Shown: positions 6,437-13,692 of the stretch, piece by piece
Layout of the letters: the number at the start of each line of letters is the position of its first letter
How positions within the stretch are numbered: the stretch's first letter is position 1
Source: an uncultured Clostridia bacterium
Lineage (GTDB): Bacteria > Bacillota_A > Clostridia > Oscillospirales > Oscillospiraceae
Assembly: GCA_946059285.1 (NCBI GenBank)
Contig: CAMGMW010000008.1
Location: 1-14,762, forward strand
DNA length: 14,762 nt
Direction: 5' to 3'
The notes under the pieces: model-generated
Told to the model about the DNA's origin: nothing
The model's database searches: none
What the model saw: the letters and a program-made list of their open reading frames with translations, nothing else
Made by a program: the position numbers and the translations under genes

Positions 6437-7867
6437 TCATATCAGTTTTTTCAGGATTTGCTCCGCCAGTGCGTCAATCAGGGAAGCATCGAGCGACACG
6501 GGCGGTCTTGCTTTCTGCACGCTGCCCCACGCCACGCGGCGCAGATTGATCAGATCCAGCGGACCGATGTTGTTCGACGAGGAGCTGCCGCCCACCGCGC
6601 CGCAGCCCAGCGTCAGGGCGGGGAACAGACGCGTGGTCGCACCGATGCCGCCCAGCGACGCCGGCGTGTTGACCAGAAAGCGGGAAACGGGAACCTGCAG
6701 CGCGAATCGACGGATCACCGCCTCGTCCGTCGCATGGATGACAAAGGTGTGTCCCGCGCCCTCTCCGTAGAGCACCTCGCAAATCCGCTTTAAAATCGTG
6801 TCCTCGTTTTCCTCCACAAAGAAGGCAAGAATCGGGCAGAGCTTTTCTCTGGAATACGGGCGCGTGGGCCCCGCCTCCGTTTCTCTGGCGATCAGCACCG
6901 GCGTCTGCTCCGGCACCGTCACACCCGCCATCTTTGCCACCTCGCAGGCACGCTTGCCCACAACCTTCGGATTGATCGTCCCGTTGGGGCGCAGCAGAAG
7001 CCCTGCCACCTTCGCGGCCTCCTCGGTCGAGAGGAAATAACAGCCCTGCGCCCGAAAAGCTTCCCGCACCTCCGCTTCACAGCAGCGCTCAGTGATGACG
7101 CTCTGTTCCGAGGCGCACACGGTACCGTTGTCGAAGGTTTTCGAGCAGATGATGTCGGCAGCGGCCTGCCGGATATTTGCGGACTTGTGGATATAGGCAG
7201 GTCCGTTGCCCGCGCCGACCCCGATGGCGGGCTTCCCGGAGGAGTAAGCGGCGTGTACCATCGCGCCGCCGCCCGTGGCGAGGATCAGCCGGGTGTATTC
7301 ATGATGCATCAGCTCCTGCACAGCGTCCATCGTCGGCGTGGTAATGCAGCCAATGGCCCCCTTGGGACATCCGGCCGCATACGCCGCCTCGGCGACCAGC
7401 TCCGCCGCCTTGCAGGTGCATTTGACGGCGTTTGGATGAGGGGAGAAGACGATGGGGCTGCCCGCTTTCAGCGCGATCATCGCCTTATAGATCACTGTCG
7501 AGGTAGGATTTGTAGAAGGGACAATGCCCGCGATGACACCCACCGGAACGCCTACGTCCCAAATGCGCGTTTCGGCGTCCTCCCGCAAAATGCCCACCGT
7601 TTTCATGCCACGGATCGCGTCATAGACCCGCTGCGCGGCAAAGCGGTTTTTTTCTTCCTTGTCTTTCGCGTTGCCGAAGCCCGTCTCCTCACAGGCCATG
7701 CGTGCCAGCAGTGCGGCATTTTGATTGCCCGCGGCGCAGATCGCTTCGGTGATGCGGTCAAGCTGCTCTTGGCTGAAGTGTCTCAGCTCCTGATAGGCGG
7801 CTTCCGCCGCCACGATCAACGCCCGTGTTTCCTGCCTCGAGCGAAGATCACGGTCAAGGTCCATCAT
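6437..7867 (-). CDS. eutE: CoA-acylating acetaldehyde dehydrogenase EutE
   Basis: Oxidises toxic acetaldehyde to acetyl-CoA with NAD+ and CoA inside the shell. Length is 476 aa. Seen: [15 protein letters not shown] (116-130) and SPHPNA (142-147), which form the cofactor pocket; [26 protein letters not shown] (196-221); catalytic C251 in [13 protein letters not shown]; and near the end [14 protein letters not shown] and [11 protein letters not shown], shared with the aldehyde domain of AdhE-like enzymes. The last residues, [15 protein letters not shown], form an amphipathic helix set off by a linker, so the cargo signal appears to be at the C-terminus; enterobacterial EutE carries its extension at the N-terminus. 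The start lies behind GGAGG. A 142-nt hairpin-bearing gap separates it from eutL. Two adjacent ATGs (7867, 7864) are possible starts. Confidence 0.94.
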   Translation of the reverse strand: MMDLDRDLRSRQETRALIVAAEAAYQELRHFSQEQLDRITEAICAAGNQNAALLARMACEETGFGNAKDKEEKNRFAAQRVYDAIRGMKTVGILREDAETRIWDVGVPVGVIAGIVPSTNPTSTVIYKAMIALKAGSPIVFSPHPNAVKCTCKAAELVAEAAYAAGCPKGAIGCITTPTMDAVQELMHHEYTRLILATGGGAMVHAAYSSGKPAIGVGAGNGPAYIHKSANIRQAAADIICSKTFDNGTVCASEQSVITERCCEAEVREAFRAQGCYFLSTEEAAKVAGLLLRPNGTINPKVVGKRACEVAKMAGVTVPEQTPVLIARETEAGPTRPYSREKLCPILAFFVEENEDTILKRICEVLYGEGAGHTFVIHATDEAVIRRFALQVPVSRFLVNTPASLGGIGATTRLFPALTLGCGAVGGSSSSNNIGPLDLINLRRVAWGSVQKARPPVSLDASLIDALAEQILKKLI

Positions 7868-7904
7868 TTCTTCCTCCTGATACTATGATTTTCATCGGAC
7901 AGGC

Positions 7905-7958
7905 GGCGCATCGTGCGCCTCGTTTTCTTGCCTGCGAGCGCGAAACCGCATCGCAGGC
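7905..7958 (-). repeat. Two tandem hairpins in the eutL-eutE gap
   Basis: In the 142-nt gap (7868-8009) the RNA can form an 8-bp stem GCCTGCGA/TCGCAGGC (7958-7951 with 7937-7930) with a further 3-bp inner stem. Then comes a 6-bp stem GGCGCA/TGCGCC (7919-7914 with 7910-7905, loop of 3). Neither is followed by a U-run on the minus strand, so they look more like RNA-processing or stability elements than terminators. The loops do not match the six-base loops bound by EutV-type ANTAR proteins. Confidence 0.5.
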
Positions 7959-8009
7959 GGTTGTTTTTAACGCGCTTCGTATTTTCTGTCCGCTTTTTCG
8001 GGGTCCGCT

Positions 8010-8663
8010 CTAGTGCGGCTCCATCGGTCGTTCCGCCACATCCCATACGGCGGCGGCAAACGCATCGCATGCCGCACGGCAGGCAGACTGCGTGCCAGTC
8101 AGCAGACCTCCGGCAAAGTTTGTCTCACTGGGCGGTGCAAAAAATTCCGTCAAAGTCACATCGGAGGCTTTCAGCGCCGCGTCCAGACCTACCATTGCCT
8201 CCACCGGCGGCGCAATAAGGTACGCTAGGGCCTGTCCGGCGGGGATGTGGGCAATGCGGGAGAGATAGCTTCCCGTGCGGGAGACGCAGTGTGCCAGATA
8301 GACGATATCCCCCGCATTGTTTGCCGTCTGGAAGCAGACATCGCGCAGCGCCGCCGCTGCGGCGGACAGCCCGCTGCGTACCTCCGAAGGATTCTCGCCT
8401 CCCAGAATTCCAATGACCTCACCCGCCAGCTTTGTGGTGGCGTTGGACGCGCCTGCGTAGAGACTGCGGGCGTAGACCACCTCCACATTGGCGGCTTTTG
8501 TCGCCTCATCCAGCGCGATATAGGTCGCATCGTCACAGTCCGTCGAGATCACTCCGATGGACTTGTGCCGACGCTCCAGACCGAGCGCACGGCACAGCCC
8601 GTCGTCGGCATTGGAGATCAGCCGCATGGAAAGCAGCTTTACCGGAATCGCGTCCCCCCTCAT
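8010..8663 (-). CDS. eutL: Microcompartment trimeric shell protein EutL (tandem BMC domains)
   Basis: A shell protein with two circularly permuted BMC domains that forms pseudohexameric trimers with a gated central pore. Its length of 217 aa equals the usual 219. Seen: SIGVISTDCDDATYIALDEATKAA (35-58), VEVVYARSLYAGASNATTKLAGEVIGILGG (60-89), VYLAHCVSRTGSYLS (121-135), YLIAPPVEAMVGLDAALKASDV (148-169), and PPSETNFAGGLLTGTQSACRAACDAF (177-202), all close to enterobacterial EutL. The start codon overlaps the eutC stop (ATGA). The larger pore is proposed to pass cofactors or be closed by ethanolamine (literature on the family). It is followed by the only sizeable gap in the distal half of the operon. 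Confidence 0.95.
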   Translation of the reverse strand: MRGDAIPVKLLSMRLISNADDGLCRALGLERRHKSIGVISTDCDDATYIALDEATKAANVEVVYARSLYAGASNATTKLAGEVIGILGGENPSEVRSGLSAAAAALRDVCFQTANNAGDIVYLAHCVSRTGSYLSRIAHIPAGQALAYLIAPPVEAMVGLDAALKASDVTLTEFFAPPSETNFAGGLLTGTQSACRAACDAFAAAVWDVAERPMEPH

Positions 8664-9553
8664 GCCGGCGCCTCCTGTACCAGATCGACGCCGGAAGCCT
8701 TCTGCTTCAAAATGCGGTCGATCAGCCCCGCAATATGGGCACCTGCCTCAATGGCGGAAATGCCCTGCCTGTGGATGTTCGAGACAACGGTGCGTTTGGA
8801 TTCGGAAATGCCCCGGTGAGGTCGATAGGTGAGATATGCGGACATGGATTCGTTGGTGACCAGTCCCGGACGTTCTCCCACCAGCAGGCACACCAACTCA
8901 CAGCCGGTCAGGTCTCCGATGTGGTCGGAAGCGCCCACACGGCAGTATTGGATGAACAGCGACGGTCCCACCTCGATGCCGTAGGTTTTTAAGCCCTGTC
9001 GGATGGCGGCGGCGCAGTCCAGTGCGTTGGCTTCGATGGCGGCGGAGGACAGTCCGTCGCCGATCAGCAGCAGGACGCGCTGCCCCTTGCAGGTCTTTTG
9101 GATGATCGCCTGATTTTCCGCGTCAAAGCGCCTGCCCTTATCGGGACGGGTCAGATATTCGTCCTTGTCCTTACATTCCGTCTGAACAAAGACCAGGTCG
9201 TTTTTCTGATAGAACTCCGCATGGACCGGAGAAAATACACTGTCCTGTGCGGCGGCATGGTCGGCACGGAAGCGCAGGAGGGTCGCCGTCTTGTAGCGTG
9301 TGCCCGCCCGCCCCAGCCCCAGACGGGCGGGGGTCTTTTGCTTCAGCGCCAGAAATGCGGCGGCATTTTGCGGCTGCTCCACCAGATATTGCTGCCGCAG
9401 ATCGACGGCCGTGATATCCGGCAGAACGCCGCCGTCCGCCTTGGAATCCGTGGGTTTGTATTCACTTGCCTTGACGGTCGGCTCGGGCTTGTCCTGCGTG
9501 TGCAGCTCCCGCAGCATCTGCACCACGATGGTTTTCAGTTCTTCCTTGTTCAT
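8660..9553 (-). CDS. eutC: Ethanolamine ammonia-lyase small (light) subunit EutC
   Basis: Small subunit of the adenosylcobalamin-dependent enzyme that splits ethanolamine to acetaldehyde and ammonia; it helps bind cobalamin and directs the complex into the shell. Length is 297 aa (295 in E. coli). Seen: an N-terminal amphipathic helix MNKEELKTIVVQMLREL (1-17), the known type of targeting signal, then a charged linker (18-42), then the core beginning LPDITAVDLRQQYLV. Further on are TPARLGLGRAGTRYKTATLLRFRADHAAAQDSV (74-106), LLLIGDGLSSAAIEANA, CELVCLLVGERPGL and SAYLTYRPHRGISESKRTVVSNIH. ATG 9553 is chosen from the homologous start and the purine-rich GGAGGGAG upstream. The frame could extend to 9625, but that would run into eutB. 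The gap after eutB is 16 nt. Confidence 0.95.
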   Translation of the reverse strand: MNKEELKTIVVQMLRELHTQDKPEPTVKASEYKPTDSKADGGVLPDITAVDLRQQYLVEQPQNAAAFLALKQKTPARLGLGRAGTRYKTATLLRFRADHAAAQDSVFSPVHAEFYQKNDLVFVQTECKDKDEYLTRPDKGRRFDAENQAIIQKTCKGQRVLLLIGDGLSSAAIEANALDCAAAIRQGLKTYGIEVGPSLFIQYCRVGASDHIGDLTGCELVCLLVGERPGLVTNESMSAYLTYRPHRGISESKRTVVSNIHRQGISAIEAGAHIAGLIDRILKQKASGVDLVQEAPA

Positions 9554-9569
9554 GCGCGTATTCTCCCTC

Positions 9570-10931
9570 CTACAGCAGCGCGGAGCCGTCTCCGGCTTTG
9601 GCGGTGAGCTTTCCGTTCTCCACAAAGCCCATTTTTTCCAGCCATGCCTGGAACGGCACGATGGCGGTCAGCCCGAACAGTTCCCGCAGCGTCGCCGTTT
9701 CATGGAAGCCTGTCGTCTGATAGTTGAGCATCACATCGTCTCCGTGGGGGATGCCCATGAAATAGTTGCAGCCCGCCGCCGTCAAAAGCACAGCGAGGTT
9801 CTCTATATCATTCTGATCCGCCTTCATATGGTTGGTATAGCAGGCGTCGCAGCCCATGGGAATACCGGTCAGCTTGCCCATAAAGTGATCCTCCAGCCCG
9901 GCGCGAATCACCTGCCGTGCGTCGTAGAGGTACTCCGGACCGATGAAGCCCACCACCGTATTGACCAGAAACGGCTGATACCGTTTGGCAAAGCCGTAGC
10001 AGCGCGCCTCCATTGTCACCTGATCGGCACCGTTGTGCGCCTCGGAGGACAGCTCGGAACCCTGTCCCGTTTCAAAATACATCACGTTCGGTCCGTCCGC
10101 CGTGCCGCGTGTCAGCGCAAGCTGCCGCGCCTGCTCGATGGTCCTGCCGTCGAAGCCGAACGCCTCATTCCCCTTCTGCGAGCCCGCAATGGACTGGAAG
10201 ATCAGATCGGCGGGCGCTCCCGCCTCTATGGCTCGCATCTGCGTCGTAACATGCGCCAGAACACAGGTTTGGGTGGGGATTTGGTGGCGATTCTTCACTT
10301 CCTCAAAGCGGGTCAGAATGCGCTTGACGCTTTCCGCCGTGTCGCCCGCGGGATTCAGTCCGATCACCGCGTCGCCCGCGCCGAAGCTCAGACCCTCCAG
10401 CACCGAGGCGATGATCCCGTCCGGATCATCTGTGGGGTGGTTCGGCTGCAGGCGGCACGAAAGCGTCCCCGGCAGTCCGATGGTGGTGTTGCAGTGCGCA
10501 GTGACCGTGATTTTTTTTGCGGCGGTGATGAGGTCGAGGTTGCTCATGAGCTTGCAGACCGCCGCCACCATCTCTGAGGTCAGACCCCTGGAAATACGGC
10601 GGATGTCCGCGCAGGAGGTTGTTTCCGCCAGCAGCCATTCCCGCAGTTGGCAAACGGTCCAGCCGCGGATTTTTTCGTAGATCGGCTCGTTGACATCGTC
10701 CTGAATGATGCGGGTAACCTCGTCCGACTCATAGGGCACCACCGGATTTTCCCGCAGCTCGGACAGCAGCATCTCAGACAAAACCACCTTTGCCGCCACC
10801 CGTTCTTCCGCGTTTTCCGCGGCGATCCCCGCCAGACGGTCGCCGGATTTCTCCTCATTTGCCTTTGCCAGCACGTCCTTGACATCCCGGAAAGCGTATG
10901 TTTTTCCAAACAGCAGCGTCTTCAGCTTCAA
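9570..10931 (-). CDS. eutB: Ethanolamine ammonia-lyase large (heavy) subunit EutB
   Basis: Catalytic TIM-barrel subunit of ethanolamine ammonia-lyase, which forms the (EutB2)3-type core with EutC. Starting at TTG 10931 it is 453 aa, the same length as the E. coli enzyme. Residues known to bind ethanolamine then fall at identical numbers: R160 and Q162 in SCRLQPNHP, N193 in GLNPAG, E287 in FETGQGSE, and D362 in GCDACYTNH. The TTG follows AAAGGAG by 8 nt, and the protein begins like other EutB sequences (LKLKTLLFGKTYAF). The same frame is open to 11159, but the added 76 residues overlap eutA and look non-coding. An ATG directly after the Shine-Dalgarno sequence opens only a three-codon frame whose TGA overlaps the TTG. 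Confidence 0.96.
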   Translation of the reverse strand: MKLKTLLFGKTYAFRDVKDVLAKANEEKSGDRLAGIAAENAEERVAAKVVLSEMLLSELRENPVVPYESDEVTRIIQDDVNEPIYEKIRGWTVCQLREWLLAETTSCADIRRISRGLTSEMVAAVCKLMSNLDLITAAKKITVTAHCNTTIGLPGTLSCRLQPNHPTDDPDGIIASVLEGLSFGAGDAVIGLNPAGDTAESVKRILTRFEEVKNRHQIPTQTCVLAHVTTQMRAIEAGAPADLIFQSIAGSQKGNEAFGFDGRTIEQARQLALTRGTADGPNVMYFETGQGSELSSEAHNGADQVTMEARCYGFAKRYQPFLVNTVVGFIGPEYLYDARQVIRAGLEDHFMGKLTGIPMGCDACYTNHMKADQNDIENLAVLLTAAGCNYFMGIPHGDDVMLNYQTTGFHETATLRELFGLTAIVPFQAWLEKMGFVENGKLTAKAGDGSALL

Positions 10932-11019
10932 GTCAGCATCTCCTTTTGTTTCATATGGGGAACGCGAAATTTGCCGGGGAATTGCATTTTCAAACTCCGA
11001 CCCGATATGTCGCGGCGGA

Positions 11020-11076
11020 CGGAGCAAAATGCGGCTCCCGTTCAAATTGCCGCACCGCTTTCCTCCCGCAGCGGCA
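11020..11076 (-). repeat. Two hairpins in the eutA-eutB gap
   Basis: The 169-nt gap between eutA and eutB (10932-11100) can form UGCCGC/GCGGCA (11076-11071 with 11053-11048) around an A/G-rich interior containing GGGAGG. A second stem pairs CGGGAGC with GCUCCG (11040-11020, one bulged G, loop CGCAUUUU). No U-run follows. Loop sizes and sequences do not fit the ANTAR dual-hairpin target found at this sort of position in Enterococcus. Possible roles are processing, or differential expression of eutB over eutGA (inference). Confidence 0.4.
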
Positions 11077-11100
11077 CGCTTCTTCCTGCCAAGCCCCGGC

Positions 11101-12507
11101 TTATAACGCCAGCGTCTTGACCACAACGGGCAGTGCCTGCCCACCGGCGACCGGCGCACCGATGTCCAGATATGCTCCGTCCGCCAGCGCTACGCTGTCC
11201 AGACAGACCACCGGTATACCGGGCAGCAGCATCTCAACCGCCTGTCCCAGCGCCTTGCCCATATCGGCGCGCACGGCGATGATGAGGGGGAGTCCCGCCT
11301 CCGCCGTGGGACGAAGCCCCATCGCCACGCCATCGGCCAGTTTACATAATTCTGAAAACCGCAGGTTTTGCCCGCCGTGCAGCGCAAGCACTGTCTGGGT
11401 CAGTTCCCCGTCGGAAGAAAACAGCGCGACGCGCTGCCGGATGCGGGCGGCAAGCGCCTCGGAGGAAAGCTGTTCCTCCGCCTCGGTCAGCGCTGCAACC
11501 GGTAGATTTTTCAGCGGAAACTGTACCCGGTCATAGAAAATGGTGCTGCCGGACAGCTCCGTGGTGTGGCTGCCCGCACCGATGACCGTGGCGCGGATCG
11601 TCTCTCCGGAATACGTCAGTCGGTGCTTCATCAGTTCGGACTTTGCGATAGCACGTCCGAGCAGGACACCGAGGTCTCCGTATTGCAGCGGCGCATGGTC
11701 TGCCGCGCCGATCAGGTCGGCAACCCCGCCGGAAAAGGACAGCAGCGGCGTCCGTCCCTCCGGAAGCGATACCGCTTTGTCCGTAACGAAATGGGAAAAG
11801 GTCGCGTCCTTCGGACGCAGCCCGACCGCCTGCTCCAGAACGGATACCAGAAGGGCAAGGACGGGCTCCAGCTCCCGTTCGGTCAGCCGAGCGCCCGGAC
11901 GGATCGAAACCAGCGGCTCCAGCACCGGGGAAACATATGTCACCGTGCCGTCTGTCTCCAGTTTGATCAGCCGCCCGCCGACATTCAGACAGCCGGTATC
12001 CCGCAGATCGCCGTTTTCAAACAGCGCAAGGTTCGTGGTGCCGCCGCCAATGTCCAGATTCAGCACGGCACAGTGGTGTTCTTCGGAGTAGGCCGCGCTG
12101 CCGGAGCCCTTGCCTGCCAGCACGCTTTCCAGCGCAGGACCCGCCGTAGCAACGACGAAATCTCCGGCGAAGCCGCTCAGCGCCTCCAGCACCTCCCGTG
12201 CGTTTTCCTTGCGGGCGGTCTCTCCCGTGATGATGACCGCGCCGGTGCGCACCTGTGCCTTGTCGATCCCGGCAGCCGCATATTCCGCCTGCACGATTTC
12301 CTTCACAGACTGCACATCGATCTCGGTTTCCGACCGCAGCGGCGTAAAATGGATGGCGCTTCGGTAAAGAATCTCTTTTTCCGTGATGGAAAATTTCGGC
12401 ACACTGAAAGCGTTTCCCTCGTTCTGCAGATGAAGACGCGAAAACACAAGCTGCGTGGTGGTGGTGCCGATATCAATTCCCACCGATAGAAGTCTCTCCG
12501 CACTCAT
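11101..12507 (-). CDS. eutA: Ethanolamine ammonia-lyase reactivating factor EutA
   Basis: An ATP-dependent reactivase that exchanges damaged cobalamin bound to EutBC for fresh adenosylcobalamin. Length is 468 aa, as usual for EutA. It belongs to the actin/Hsp70 (ASKHA) fold. Seen: the first phosphate loop VGIDIGTTTTQLVF (9-22), TGETARKENAREVLEALSGFAGDFVVATAGPALESVLAGKGSG (94-136), and the second phosphate loop LNLDIGGGTTNLALF (149-163). Later come GGVADLIG (around 260) and VIGAGSHTTELSGSTIF (around 310). Its ATG overlaps the eutG stop as ATGA. A 169-nt gap follows, so eutG-eutA may be expressed differently from eutB onward. Confidence 0.94.
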   Translation of the reverse strand: MSAERLLSVGIDIGTTTTQLVFSRLHLQNEGNAFSVPKFSITEKEILYRSAIHFTPLRSETEIDVQSVKEIVQAEYAAAGIDKAQVRTGAVIITGETARKENAREVLEALSGFAGDFVVATAGPALESVLAGKGSGSAAYSEEHHCAVLNLDIGGGTTNLALFENGDLRDTGCLNVGGRLIKLETDGTVTYVSPVLEPLVSIRPGARLTERELEPVLALLVSVLEQAVGLRPKDATFSHFVTDKAVSLPEGRTPLLSFSGGVADLIGAADHAPLQYGDLGVLLGRAIAKSELMKHRLTYSGETIRATVIGAGSHTTELSGSTIFYDRVQFPLKNLPVAALTEAEEQLSSEALAARIRQRVALFSSDGELTQTVLALHGGQNLRFSELCKLADGVAMGLRPTAEAGLPLIIAVRADMGKALGQAVEMLLPGIPVVCLDSVALADGAYLDIGAPVAGGQALPVVVKTLAL

Positions 12508-13559
12508 AAGGCACTGCGCAGCAGCGACCGCAGAGCTTCCTCGGTCACGGGACGGGGGTTGCTCTCGCCGCAGGGATCCCGGAGGGCAGCCTGACAGAGC
12601 GCGCCCTCCGCCTTGAGCAGCTCCTCACGCGCAATGCCCGCCTCCGTCAGCGTCGCGGGGAGCCGCAGGCGGCTTCGCAGACGCTGCAGGGCAAAGATCA
12701 GCCCATGCGGTCCGGACAGCCCGCAAAAAGCGGCCAGCCGTGCGTAGGGTTCGTGCGCCGCCTCTGCGTTGAAGCGGAGCACATGGGGCAGCAGGATGCC
12801 GTTGAGCCGTCCGTGTGCAACATGGAAAGCGCCGCCGAGCGCATGGGACAGCGCATGGCAGATGCCCAGTCCCGCGTTGTCAAAGGCAAGTCCCGCCATC
12901 GTCGCGGCGATGTGAATCTCCCCCCGCACGTCTGTCTTTCCGTCGAAGGAGGCGGGCAGCAGGTGCAGCGCCGTACGAAAGGCGGACATCGCCAGTGCAT
13001 CGGTGACGGGAGAGGCATTTTTCGCGGCAACTGCCTCCAGACAATGGGAAAGCACGTCCATCCCCGCATCCGCAATGAGGGATCTGGGCAGCGCCTGCAG
13101 CAGAGAATCATCCAAAATTGCCCATGCGGGACGAATGCGGTCCTCCACCAGCGGATGCTTGACTCCCTCATGGGTTAAAATGGCAAAGGAAGTCACCTCG
13201 GAACCGGTGCCGGAGGTGGTGGGAATCGCGACCAGCCGCGCATCCGAAGCGCTGAGGGAGACGATCCCCTTGGCGCAGTCGATGGCAGAGCCGCCGCCCA
13301 ACGCCAGAACCGTATCCGGCTGTAATTCCTGCACAACCTGTACGCCCTGTGCGATCAGGGTCAGGGGCGGATCGGGGCAGACCTCGGCAAACACCTTCAC
13401 CTGTGCGCCGGGCAGCTTTGCGCAGACGCGGTCGGTGATTCCGTTTTCCGTAAAAAAGCGGTCGGTGACCAGTAAAACCCGCTTTGCGCCCAGCGTTTCC
13501 AGCGCGTCGAGCGCATGTGCGCCGAAGAATAACCGCGTGCCACAGAGAAATGCCTGCAT
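12504..13559 (-). CDS. eutG: Iron-dependent alcohol dehydrogenase EutG
   Basis: Reduces acetaldehyde to ethanol with NADH, recycling NAD+ for EutE. It is a type III (Fe-dependent) alcohol dehydrogenase of 351 aa, slightly shorter than the usual 380-395. Seen: the dinucleotide motif LALGGGSAIDCAKG (85-98), PTTSGTGSEVTSF (113-125), and the metal ligands D168 and H172 in DAGMDVLSHCLEA plus H235 and H249 in CHALSHALGGAFHVAHG. ATG 13559 is chosen because GAGGGG lies 6 nt upstream; the adjacent TTG at 13562 would be too close. It is the first gene of the operon, diverging from the zinc-ribbon gene across a 133-nt gap. The equivalent gene in a pdu operon would be pduQ; the EutABC neighbours favour eutG. 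Confidence 0.91.
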   Translation of the reverse strand: MQAFLCGTRLFFGAHALDALETLGAKRVLLVTDRFFTENGITDRVCAKLPGAQVKVFAEVCPDPPLTLIAQGVQVVQELQPDTVLALGGGSAIDCAKGIVSLSASDARLVAIPTTSGTGSEVTSFAILTHEGVKHPLVEDRIRPAWAILDDSLLQALPRSLIADAGMDVLSHCLEAVAAKNASPVTDALAMSAFRTALHLLPASFDGKTDVRGEIHIAATMAGLAFDNAGLGICHALSHALGGAFHVAHGRLNGILLPHVLRFNAEAAHEPYARLAAFCGLSGPHGLIFALQRLRSRLRLPATLTEAGIAREELLKAEGALCQAALRDPCGESNPRPVTEEALRSLLRSAL

Positions 13560-13692
13560 CAAAATCCCCTCTTTTCCTTCGTAGTATTTCCCATGAAATT
13601 AAAAAAATGTGAACAAGGGAGAAAAAGTTGAAGTCGCGGTTGACAGCGGGGCAAAAATATGGAAAAATAGAAGAATAAAGGAGTGAGTCACT
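13560..13692. other. Divergent intergenic region upstream of the eut operon
   Basis: This 133-nt AT-rich stretch must hold the promoter of the eut operon if eutG is its first gene. On the minus strand I see T-rich sequence and a TTTAAT that could serve as a -10 (about 13596-13605), but no convincing -35 box. There is no hairpin pair of the ANTAR type, and no cobalamin riboswitch could fit here. The plus-strand promoter of the neighbour is listed separately. Confidence 0.4.
13640..13668 (+). promoter_or_regulatory. Likely promoter of the CFI-box protein gene
   Basis: A perfect -35 TTGACA (13640-13645) is followed after 17 nt by AAAAAT (13663-13668), a 4-of-6 match to the -10 consensus. The ribosome binding site AAAGGAG is at 13677-13683, 9 nt before the ATG at 13693. 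The start-site-to-ATG distance would be about 18 nt. Confidence 0.5.

Noticed and set aside
7930..7970. Plus-strand terminator (hairpin followed by GGTTGTTTTT)
   Set aside because: No plus-strand gene precedes it; the hairpin is more likely relevant to the minus-strand eut mRNA.
7864..8070. Small minus-strand open frame in the eutL-eutE gap
   Set aside because: The translation is very basic and has no ribosome binding site; it overlaps eutL and runs through hairpin sequence.
10932..11100. ANTAR-type dual hairpin in the eutA-eutB gap
   Set aside because: The hairpin loops are not hexanucleotides with A at position 1 and G at position 4, so the EutV target rule is not met by eye.
10932..11159. 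N-terminal extension of EutB by 76 residues from an upstream start
   Set aside because: The added part is rich in R, G and P, overlaps the end of eutA, and would make EutB longer than all known forms; TTG 10931 has the ribosome binding site and restores the 453-aa length.
11566..12489. Long open frame on the plus strand opposite eutA
   Set aside because: Low-complexity R/Q-rich translation with no start signal; eutA on the other strand has clear ATPase motifs.
13560..13692. Cobalamin riboswitch upstream of eutG
   Set aside because: The gap is only 133 nt, AT-rich, and lacks a B12-box-like conserved GCCACTG block.
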